Assembly (NCBI RefSeq): GCF_018143015.1
Contig: NC_054740.1
Location: 66,800,856 to 66,864,855, forward strand
Length of the DNA stretch: 64,000 nucleotides
DNA from: Lytechinus variegatus
Taxonomy: Eukaryota > Echinodermata > Echinoidea > Temnopleuroida > Toxopneustidae
Reading direction: 5' to 3'
The position numbers and the translations under genes are program-made. This document shows positions 27,656 through 36,249 of the stretch, one piece after another; the stretch's first letter is position 1; each line of letters begins with the position of its first letter. The notes beneath the pieces were generated by a model that made no database searches, was not told where the DNA came from, and was given only the letters and a program-made list of their open reading frames with translations.

Positions 27656-29434
27656 ATGAACTTTGACCCAATACCAAGGAGAACGAGGGGGAAAAAATTA
27701 ATGATAGTTTGAAGAAACAGGAGAGGATGTGCTTTATGCTTTCCAGTGTTCTGACAAGATGTAATAGGGGATCAAACTATATCATGATGTATCTCTCTTT
27801 AATTAAGTTTGCCATATATAGTTGATATCTACACAAAAGAGATGTCTGACACCATTCAAAGCAGGAAATCACCTATTAAAATGGAACATCTACATAAGAC
27901 CATTCATTTGAAAACATATTTATCAATTTATCTTTCTGCCTAATAATGCAACCCATCCATGTTTTCAATCTGTACATCATTCCAACAATCTATTTTACAT
28001 CTATGAATCCATCTATCCATCAAATTTTAGCATCAATAAATTCACAGCTAATTATCTATTGATATATCCATCCAATTTGGAGATCTTTTCATCTAAGTAT
28101 CTATATCATAATCATTATAGCCACCCTTCTATTTTTTTTAAAACATTCATTCATTAAATAATCAATCTGCCTTTCCATCCATCCATCCATCCATCCATCC
28201 ATCCAATCCATTCATCATTCATCCATCCATCCAATCCATCCATCTTTCCATCCATCCATTTATCCATCCATCCAATCCATTCATCCATCCATCCATCCAA
28301 TCCATCCATCCATCCATCCATCCAATCCATTCATCATTCATCCATCCATCCATCCATCCAATCCATCCATCCATCATTCATTCATTCCATCAATCATTCA
28401 TCCATCTTTCCACCTATCTCTCAAAACTCACCCAGCAATCTGTCTTGGTATTGTCTTACTATCCTTTGTTACCACCACCAGATATCCCCTGAACCAATGG
28501 AGTATGGTTTTACGCCCCTCAAAGGCAAGGCATGGGCCACGCCCATCGGGCTGATAGAAGTACACGGCCTAAGTATGAAAGATATCAGATTTTGTGACTT
28601 TAAATTTTAGAAATGAAAAAATTACTTTGTGAAACTTTTGTTATGCATATATATGAAGAATAGCTCAGTATTGATAATGCTTCTACAGATTTAATCTACA
28701 TCCAATAAAAAAATAATTTGTTCTCTTTGAAACAAACATGAAGTATGACATGGTTTATTTGAATCGTAAGAAGAATTGAAAGAATTTCAAAATTTGAAAA
28801 TATCTCTCAACCATTCAAAGAAAGATAAGACCTGGGACGACGTTAATTCATATTGTGGTACCATGAATCACATATCATTGAAAAATACACATCAAATTTT
28901 GAATATTAAGTGAGAGAGAGGATCACTTACATCATTTCTGCCAATAACAAACTGATGGTCTTGAGTTGCATCACTCATGACAGCACAGTGAGATGAACAA
29001 CCATGGTGATCCAAAGTTTCCTATAAAACACAAAAAGAAAATTAAAAGATTTTAACATATTTTTTGTAATAATCGTCAGAATAAGCATCACCGTGATCAT
29101 CATCAACTATAGTAACATCACTTCTATTACTATCACCAACAACAATGCCATCATCATTAGAAGTAACATTGTCATCATCAGTATCATCATCACCATATCT
29201 GTAAAGAACATCATGATCATCATGATCAAAGTCATCAGCAGAACTAGTAGAAGCAGCAAAATCATCATTTAATCATCATTCTCATCCTATCATCATCACT
29301 ATCATCACCTTCATCAATATCATCATTAACATCATCATAATCATCATCATCATCATCATCATCATAATCATCATCATCAACATCATCATTAACATCATCA
29401 TCATCATCATCATCATCATCAACATCATCATTAA

Positions 29435-29488
<54 letters not shown>

Positions 29489-32400
29489 TGACATCATCAT
29501 CATCATCAACATCATCATCATCAACATAATCATCATCATCATCATCATCATCAACATCATCATCATAACCACCACCAACACCACCACAACAAATCATCAA
29601 AATGATCATTATTATTACTATCCTCCTCTTAATTCACCCCGTCCCCCTCATCATCATCCTAATTATCATTATAACCAATGCTATCATCATGAATTATATT
29701 TATACTCACTGTACGAACATCCTTGGTGCCAATGTGACAAGCAATGACGGCATCTTCTGTTGAGACGAAGAGAACGTTACTGCGTTGAGTGTGCCTGAAA
29801 GCCAAACCGGTCACCTGTGTACGACCCTTATGAACAACCTTTGGCGACTTGCTGTGTCTGTATACATAATGAAATATTAAAAGACTCTTCGGTATATGGT
29901 AAGGCACAGTCTTATGATAAATTTTTAGGACTCTGGAAAATTATACGATAAACATGTATCAATCATAGGCACCATATATTGCCAAACAGCAGAAATTACT
30001 TTTTACATTTAATGTTTGATTCATAAAAGTAATTTGGCATGATATGTAAACCATTTTCCAACATAAAGATTACATAAAGATTGGAATTCAGCTTTTCTCG
30101 AATACCTAACATGAACAATCTTAGTTAGGAATGTTGAAAGGACAAAAATTGTTGTCATAAGAATCAGTATCAAAACCATTGCCATCATTCAAATCATAGG
30201 GATAATTATTGATATTAGCATCATTGCAACTAACATCATAATAATAATCAACATCATCATCAACATGACCACCATCATCATCAGTGCAACCTCCACCACC
30301 ACCACCTTTTATAAAAATTATTATCATCATTATCATCATCATCATCATCATTTTCATTATTATCAGCAGCATCATCGCTATTGTTATCATCACCATCATT
30401 AGCATCACCATCGCTGATGTTGTTATTGTCATCAGCATTTATTCTTACCTATCCCTGGTCACGTCACCCTTGAAGAGTGTCACAGTCCCATCTTGAAAGC
30501 CAATGGCCATCATGTTCAGATTCTCGCTGACTGCTATTGCCGTCACGTTGGCCGTTGCATTGCTGCCAGGCAAAGCTCGAGTTATCCTGCTACATGATGG
30601 GTTGTTGGACTTATCACGCTTCAAAAAAGATACATAAAAATGTAATATGTTAGTTGTTATTCACTTTATAAACCTAAGTTTCATAAACAATAATAACATA
30701 TCCCTCCATTTAAAAATTATACATCATGTACATAAAACATTTTTTCTCTTTCAATTATCTATTGAATAAAAAGAAAGCAATTAATTCTGTATAAATAAAC
30801 CGTACCAGGTTCATTAATGATGTATTCTAGAAGGAATTCATTTCAGCTATACCTTACATGACAATGCATGTACATATGCAATGGAATGTATTGTACAAGC
30901 AAGACAGTCTTCCACTATAAGGAAAGTGACCGGCCTGCTATACCAAGATTTATGAATGACAAGCTGAGGCTCTAAATGGCTTGAAATGCTACATTTTATA
31001 GAAACTTTGTTACTTTTATTTGTTAATTCAGACAGAAAGAAGAAATAATGTCTAACTCCAAACAATTCATAATATAACATAATCTACCTGTTCATATAAC
31101 AGGAAAGATATAAAAGAACACTTTAAATTGCATAGTTTTGCAGTTCATAGGGGAGGCAATCAAACTGATAAATATATTATCTACAGAGGGGACATAAACA
31201 TTTTCTTACATTGACTTGAATAACAAGAAAAATTATGATAATGATACATAATTTTAAATTGCAAGAAAATTAAAAATCTAGATGAGAGGCAGAATGAATG
31301 ATTTAAAGACATGATAGGTATAGATCAGTAAACACCATAGAACAAGAATGGCAAAACATCAAATTATTGTAACTCCTTAGAATACATGTACTTTTCAATA
31401 TAGAAATAATTATTACGGTACCTTGTCTAGATTCCAGACTTTAATGACAGGGTTGATCCCAGCTTCATCTTGCTATAAATGTCAATAAAACAAAGGAAAC
31501 AACTACATTTGATAGACATTGCCTTATTGTTCAGACATGTATTGCATGTCTATGTAAATAGTTTTTGTTGTTCTGCTCTGAAGCGCCTTGAGCATCTAAT
31601 CAAGATGGAAAGTGCGCTATATAAATCTTATGTATTATTATTATTATTATTAAATAAGTTTTACTAAATAATTTTTTTTCTTGTGAAAGCATCAACATGA
31701 GCAGATTTGATAACACCTATACAATGTACAAATTTTTCACCATATAACTCTTTACATTTGAACAAATTCAATAAATATCACCTAATCAGTATCCCCCTCT
31801 CCCTGTCAAATTGTGTACAACTTAATTTCACCTACCAACTCCTTTCCCAATCATTGTGTTTCTCCGTCTCTTTTATGACCTGAATTCACAAAGGTGGTTT
31901 TGAAATCCCATGGTTGAATCCATGGTTTATGCAGATTTCCTGTATAAATTATGCTTAATTTAGCACGTATCGGGCGCATGTATAAAAACTGCCCAATGCT
32001 GATGTGCGCTTTTATCAGTGTGCCAAATTGATGCCTGTTTCCATGGTTACATACGCTATTTTATCCATGAGACCACTGTTTGAAGAGTGGACTTATGAAT
32101 AAAACCAGTGGACTCATAAATAAAATGGTTTTCTATATATGGACATGCTCCTATCATACATGTTTGGATGGGTATAGCTTTTCAAGGGGGACACAAATGT
32201 TGTAGTCTTCATAGAAAGTTGGACCTATACAGGTGGTTGTGAAAACAGGCTTGACTGTATACAATTACCCCTATAGTGAAGATGATATTATGTTGCTTGA
32301 GTTGGTGGATATGGGTCACTCTCAGTTCATAGGCCTTAAAACCATCCAGATCCAGGTTCCGGTCCAAGAACAGCAGGTTGCCTTCCGAGTCACCCAGGGT

Positions 32401-35400
32401 AACCTGGCCACGCCCACTTGCACATGTTGTGATGTCAATGTCCTATGAACATAGTCAGTGAGGAATAAAAAAAGTGACATGCATGGAACCAATGTTCATA
32501 AGTGAAACAAAATAGCATAAATGTGCAAGAATAAGAATAACATTTTGGCATGTTAAAAAGAATTATTACTTGGTTACTAGCACTTGTTCTATAAAGAAAA
32601 TATATTTTCAGGTAACTGTCAAAATACATCTGCATATAACATAATCATACACTGACTTTAAAGTTAAATCTTGAAAGATTACAGTCAATATATTATCAAC
32701 TTATATGATATTAACAGAAAATATTTTCAAACTTCATATCATATGAAACTGCATTTACTTTTCATATTTAAAACAGATACACCATCTACCCAATAAAAAT
32801 TGAACATTGCAGAATATCATGCTTCCTTCAAGAGGTGAACTGATTATCAAACTTTGTGATTTTGGTTAATTTTTTTTTCAGCACAGAGAAAATCATTTAA
32901 TTCTTCAATTTTTTTGTTTATTCATATGAAAATAATACAATAATTGAGTTAAACAAACAATATAAATCTAAGTACTGCAAAGTAGACCAATAACATGGAT
33001 AAGATTACTGATGCAATACAGTGCATATCAAAAAAGTTTACACTTAGAAAAAGTCCTATTTACATTTGTAATATCCTGAAGATTTTTCCGCATTTTAACA
33101 TTGGTACAGATCCATTAAAGCGAATGACGACATAACTGTCAAAAAATGTTTTTGCTTGAGTGAGCACCATTTACTTTTGAAAAACTAGTGAGAAATGATT
33201 TGCGCAGTACTCTGAAATAGTTATGCGAATAAAAGTAGACCTTGATCATGAAGAACACATGGAATTTAGCTAGTAAAATTGACGTGAAGATATCTTTTAC
33301 CTTTTTTAACTTGTTTCCTTGCCCAAAACACGAAGAGTGCATTGCGCCCCACTCCATTCCCCCACACACCGAGCCCATCATGACGATATTTGCTTTACAC
33401 TGAGCTATGATTTATATGAAATGGCTTAAACTTGATTTTCATTTTGTTAATCATTGTCAAGCTTGGGAAAAGTGTGGAGAAACAAGTATCAAATGAAAAA
33501 TATAATGTAAATCCACTTTTAATGATAAAAACTTAGTGAAAAAATTCTGGAGATGTCTGATATCAACTTTTGTTCAGATTCAGTTATGTCCTCAGATCCA
33601 GCTGGCATCAAAAGGGTAAAGGTTGTGCTTAAGAAGTGTTAAAATTCAATTTTGGTGGCAAAATTGCTACAAAATGATTGAATGTATCCGTTTTATTTCA
33701 ATTGACTAAAAGTGCAAGGGAAATGTATGAGATATGTTTCGCAGGGTAAGTTTGATTTCACCCTTTCTCCTCGACGCAGCGTGAAAACGAGCATTTCTGT
33801 GCAAACAGATTTAACATTCTGTCAAAACTTTTACTTTCATTGGATGGATGAGACCCAAACCCAAGATTAAATGTGAAAAAATTACCCACATGTTGTATAT
33901 TTTATAATTCCCAGAGCTTTTTCAAAAAGTAAACTTTTTTTTGATACGCACTGTATAGCTTAAAGAGGAACCCAGCCTTGGTCAAAAATGTTATGTTGGA
34001 AAGTAGAAATAAAGAAAATTTGAAAGAAATCAGACAAACGATAAGAAATTTATGGCTGCTTTAAAACTGATATCCTTAAGACGATGTAAAATTTCAAATT
34101 GGTAACTGTGTAAGTAAATTATGACAAGGAGAAAGGACAACTTTCACCTAGGCCATGTACTTAATTATCAGGGATTTGTAGTTTTCTCCTCATTACCCAT
34201 TCCCCTGGGGCAGTACCCTAAATATAACCCACGTAGCATATGGTTTTATGTCCTCATGAAAGAAAAATATAATCTGAAGTATAACATTAAAATAAAATGA
34301 CATTTTAGCCATTTCATGTGTTGGGAGTACATGGAAGAGTAGCCCTTGCCTTACTACATCACTATGACATCACATACGACCAATCTGAAGTCTCCATGGA
34401 TATGGTGATTACCAATTTTTACACCTTTTAAAAATTCATAACTTTCATATTGTTTGTCCAATATTGTTCGAACTTTCACCTATCAACTTGTCTAATTTTT
34501 CTTTTTCCTCTAAAAACAAGTTTTTTCTATTTGGGTTGGATTCCTATTTAAGGGCGGTTCCATGCTAGAAAAATCAACCATTTTCACCATTTTCACAACA
34601 CTTTTGAACGTGCTGTCCAAAGAAATGAGGAACTTCAATTCATTTTGTGGTAATAATATACTAGTTGCTAGTCATGTAACAAATTGACAACCAACATAAA
34701 TATGTTGTCCATGGGTGAATTAGAGGTGTAAAAATGTTGCGTGTCGTACGGGACATATGTGAGTCCCGTATGACACACAACATTTTCACCTCTAATTTAC
34801 CCATGATCAAACATTTTTTGTTGGTTATTATTTTTTTCACACCACTACCTACTACTTTATCATGGACAAAAAAAGAAAAATTTTATTGCTGAAGCATTCA
34901 GCTAAGAGACTAGAAATTGTTGTCGAAATGTCCTATTCGACACGCATACATGTACATGTAGAATCTCCCTTGAGAGGAGACCTTATGAGGATGAATCAGT
35001 CACATTCTTACCTTCAGCTTTGCAAAGATCTCTGTGCTGTCAGGGTACTTCACAATGTCCTTGTCAAAGAAATTAAACCTCCTCCACTGAAAATGTTTTT
35101 TCCCAATTATGTAAAGACAAAAAAATCATCAAGTAAAAAATAGCTACTTTGCATATTGGAAAAAAAGTTGACAGCAATTCATCATCATCACCAGCATAGT
35201 AACAACAATAATAATAATAGTAACAATAATAATAATGATAGTAACAAAAATAATGATAATAATAATAATAATGCAAACATTTGTAATGCATTGGTATCCA
35301 TCATAAAAAGATGCTCAAGGTGCAATAAAGAAAAGAAAATGGAAACCGACTAAAAAGGGGAAGAATGATTACTAAAAAGCATGTGTGAATAACCAGGTTT

Positions 35401-36066
35401 TCAGAGAACTTTTGAAATTTCATCATCACCATCATCATCTTCTTCACCATCCCAATCATCATCATCACAATCACAAAAACCATTACCAACCATCTTTATT
35501 ATCATCACATCATCATTTCATATCATCATCATTGACATCATCATCATCAATACAATCTTTATCATCATCATCATCTTCTTCATCATTATCAATTTCTATC
35601 TTTTACATTGATCAATCACCCATCAAAATTTTATCAGGCTCATTGCAATTCATTATTTCATTTTTTCAGCAGCAGAATTCAATTAAATGGATCCAACATT
35701 AGCTCATGTAGATCTATATTCTAAAACGATGTGTATTACGCAAAGATGAATCCTTGAAAAAAATAGACAAAATGTAATGGCAAACTAGTAGGAGGAAAAG
35801 GGGCAACGACAGGTAAACAGAAATTGAAGACAGGATGGAACTGAAACATAATTTAAAAAGAACAAAATATACAGTCTAGGGCCTACCAGCGTAAAAATCA
35901 TACGAATGGGACTGTACAATAAAAACATGATAAATCCTGTCGGGAAGAGGACGATAGATTAAGTACACAATACAGAATCAATCTTTAATGAGAAAAGAAG
36001 AACTATAACAGTTATACCAAACGATAAGAATCGAATAGCCAATGAAATTACCTGCAAAAAGGCCAT
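8886..36066 (-). CDS. VPS11: VPS11, HOPS/CORVET core subunit, with a long NPF-bearing C-terminal tail
   Basis: Exons in transcript order: 36066-36052, 35086-35012, 32442-32269, 31472-31422, 30618-30449, 29857-29710, 29020-28931, 28568-28432, 27444-27383, 26857-26778, 26239-26160, 25459-25306, 24658-24512, 24118-24074, 23162-23016, 22177-22072, 20053-19920, 19396-19262, 18515-18427, 18018-17944, 16951-16774, 16166-16045, 15436-15341, 14588-14462, 13458-13393, 9662-8886. Phase is kept throughout: 1159 residues, against 941 in human. VPS11 is a scaffold of the HOPS and CORVET complexes, which tether endosomes and lysosomes before SNARE fusion. Seen: start [15 protein letters not shown] as in vertebrate VPS11, an N-terminal beta-propeller region, an alpha-solenoid ([29 protein letters not shown]), and a RING-H2 finger with C814, C817, C830, H832, H835, C838, C849, C852. 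The conserved end [17 protein letters not shown] leads directly into the extra tail. Identification is very secure; a few splice sites could shift slightly. Confidence 0.96.
11056..11573. repeat. MITE-like element in VPS11 intron 25
   Basis: Ends are inverted repeats: GCCCGTATTCTGAAGTTGGG on the left, and TTAAACCGGACTTCAGAATA plus TGGGCC on the right. The inside is AT-rich and non-coding, with a (GAATT)n stretch near 11420-11440. Confidence 0.55.
11579..12037. repeat. Outer foldback element with a second element inserted in it
   Basis: Ends GATGGATTCACAAAAG (11579) and CTCCTTTGTGAATCC (12037) are inverted repeats. A separate palindromic element (11809-11945) sits inside. Confidence 0.45.
11809..11945. 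repeat. Short palindromic MITE nested in another element
   Basis: Left end GGACCCTGTAACATAAAGC pairs with right end GCTTTATGTTCTGGGCCC. The inner parts TTTTTATGATTGATTG and AATCAATCATAAAAATC also pair, so nearly the whole 137 bp folds on itself. Confidence 0.6.
12044..12164. repeat. Short MITE related to 11809-11945
   Basis: Ends GAGGACCCATAACACAAA and TTTGTGTTACAGGCCCTC are inverted repeats. About 121 bp, non-coding, in VPS11 intron 25. Confidence 0.5.
13490..14095. repeat. 600-bp polypurine tract (GGGA/GGAAG-rich)
   Basis: The plus strand is almost wholly purine, with repeated GGGAGGGGAGGAAAG units broken by recurring ATAATTGAGTGACAGGTGT-like spacers. It lies in VPS11 intron 24, 35 bp upstream of exon 25 in transcript order. 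The long minus-strand open frame across it is a composition artefact. Confidence 0.85.
17023..17152. repeat. Perfect 65-bp tandem duplication
   Basis: Two identical 65-bp copies (17023-17087 and 17088-17152), starting CGAAAGGCGGTCATAG. They lie in VPS11 intron 20, close to exon 21. Identity by eye is complete, so the event looks recent or is an assembly effect. Confidence 0.85.
21436..21785. repeat. Two adjoining family-A foldback MITEs
   Basis: Copy one is 21436-21614 and copy two 21615-21785. Each starts TTTCATAAAGCTGTTCGT or close to it, and ends ACGAACAGCTTTATGAAAC or close to it, with CACCAGTCGT in the inner right arm. They stand end to end in VPS11 intron 16. Confidence 0.7.
22751..22961 (-). 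pseudogene. Decayed duplicate(s) of VPS11 exon 15
   Basis: Sequence 22961-22817 matches VPS11 exon 15 (23162-23016) along its whole length, encoding VCRQAGYFK, then [20 protein letters not shown] and [10 protein letters not shown]. An in-frame TAG (22916-22914) replaces the GAG of the real exon, and the flanking AG and GT splice sites are gone. A further 29-bp relic (22779-22751, reading VCKQGKYFE) matches the start of the same exon. It is a tandem exon duplication in the host gene that did not survive. Confidence 0.8.
23393..23690. repeat. Minisatellite, about 50-bp unit, six to seven copies
   Basis: Units share CTATCACCAAAGGGTA and GAAACAATGAGGGCATTGG with substitutions and small indels. 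It lies in VPS11 intron 14. Confidence 0.8.
23972..24058 (+). repeat. SINE 3' tail beside VPS11 exon 14
   Basis: AATGCGCTTTGAGCCATTCT, then GGCGCTTTATAAAAATTGGC and a TATTATTATTATT tail. This is the 3' part of the tRNA-headed SINE type found elsewhere here. It ends about 15 bp from the exon edge at 24074. Confidence 0.55.
24770..24885 (+). repeat. Possible LINE/SINE 3' end with GAATT tail
   Basis: AT-rich sequence ending TTTTGAATTGAATTGAA. Similar GAATT tails occur at 11400-11440 and 53500-53528, and in reverse at 45650-45690. The parent element is not identified. Confidence 0.3.
24995..25300. repeat. CT-rich low-complexity tract in VPS11 intron 12
   Basis: Pyrimidine-rich plus strand (TTCCTTCTCCTCC-type words) next to exon 12. 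No protein features. Confidence 0.7.
25712..26012 (-). repeat. Near full-length tRNA-headed SINE
   Basis: On the minus strand it has an A-box-like TTGTCCAGTGGATTAG, then GGACTTTGAAACAGAGGGTC, B-box GGGTTCAAATCCC, a body with CACATTGTGCTGCACTCAAC and GAATGGGTACCTGGCAGG, and a tail ending in TATTATTATT. It lies in VPS11 intron 11, in the same orientation as the gene. Confidence 0.8.
27183..27290 (+). repeat. SINE 3' fragment in VPS11 intron 9
   Basis: AGCCGGGGTAATATAGGAGC, GCCTTGAGCACCTAGCAAGG and GCGCTATACAAATCC, then a TATTATTATTATTTATTC tail. Confidence 0.6.
27581..27652. repeat. (AT)n microsatellite
   Basis: About 72 bp of uninterrupted AT dinucleotide repeat in VPS11 intron 8. Confidence 0.98.
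28165..28400. repeat. (CATC)n microsatellite
   Basis: CATCCATCCATC array with interspersed CAATCCATTCATC, ending about 30 bp from VPS11 exon 8. Confidence 0.95.
29085..29600. repeat. (ATC)n trinucleotide array in VPS11 intron 6
   Basis: About 500 bp of CATCAT with CAACAT and CATAAT variants. Long open frames reading as poly-Met, poly-Asp or poly-His across it are artefacts. A second ATC array is at 30235-30440 beside exon 5. Confidence 0.95.
30235..30440. repeat. (ATC)n/(ACC)n array in VPS11 intron 5
   Basis: CATCATCATC with CACCACCACC interruptions, ending 9 bp from the exon boundary at 30449, so it replaces the usual 5' intron sequence beyond the donor. Confidence 0.9.
31565..31660 (+). 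repeat. SINE 3' fragment in VPS11 intron 3
   Basis: GAAGCGCCTTGAGCATCTAA, AAAGTGCGCTATATAAATC and a TTATTATTATTATT tail. Confidence 0.6.
31874..32130. repeat. Partial foldback element, family B
   Basis: Left end GAATTCACAAAGGTGGTTTT and inner parts (GGTTTATGCAGATT, GATGCCTGTTTCCATGGTTA, CAGTGGACTCAT) match the complete copy at 58373-58760. Its right arm is missing. Confidence 0.6.
33019..33953. mobile_element. Non-autonomous Tc1/mariner-like DNA element
   Basis: Inverted ends CAGTGCATATCAAAAAAGTT and, at the right end read in reverse, CAGTGCGTATCAAAAAAAAG. They are flanked by TA on both sides (33017-33018 and 33954-33955), the target duplication of this superfamily. 935 bp, no transposase open frame seen. 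It lies in VPS11 intron 2. Confidence 0.7.
33959..34552. repeat. MITE-like element adjoining the mariner-like element
   Basis: Left end CTTAAAGAGGAACCCAGCC and right end GGTTGGATTCCTATTTAAG are imperfect inverted repeats. About 594 bp, non-coding. Confidence 0.5.
34689..34829. repeat. Near-perfect 140-bp palindrome (hairpin-forming)
   Basis: Outer ends AACCAACA and TGTTGGTT. Inner arms ATGGGTGAATTAGAGGTGTA and TTTACCCATG-side sequence pair over more than 40 bases, including GTCGTACGGGAC with GTCCCGTATGAC-like sequence. The loop is about 10 bases. It lies in VPS11 intron 2 and would be transcribed in the pre-mRNA. Confidence 0.8.
35165..35280. repeat. (AAT)n/(ATC) microsatellite in VPS11 intron 1
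   Basis: CATCATCACC followed by AATAATAATAGTAACAATAA-type repeats. A further ATC array lies at 35418-35580. Confidence 0.9.
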
Positions 36067-36249
36067 TTTGTAGACAGAAAAGAAATTAGTTGTCGTCAAT
36101 CTGTCTGCGCGATGGCCCCTCCCCATTAACCTTTGACCTCCGTGGATTCCCCGTTGCCAGTAACGCTTTCCAGCGCAGCCAGAGGCAAAGCAAAGCCAAA
36201 CTAAAGCTACATTTTTGCAGACCTAAAATATCTGCGAATCTCTACAAAG
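36067..36249. promoter_or_regulatory. Probable bidirectional promoter, VPS11 / coiled-coil gene
   Basis: Only 183 bp separate the divergent start codons of VPS11 (36066, minus) and the coiled-coil gene (36250, plus), so the segment must hold both 5' UTRs and core promoter sequence. It is less AT-rich than the surroundings. GTTGCCAGTAAC at 36153-36164 resembles an RFX X-box, two half-sites but with no spacer where 1-3 bases are usual. It lies 86 bp before the plus-strand ATG. No TATA box is evident. Confidence 0.6.

Noticed and set aside
28165-28400. CRISPR-like array
   Set aside because: It is a CATC microsatellite in an animal intron, with no spacers.
29265-29609. Open frames encoding poly-Asp or poly-Met
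   Set aside because: They are translations of an (ATC)n array within a VPS11 intron.
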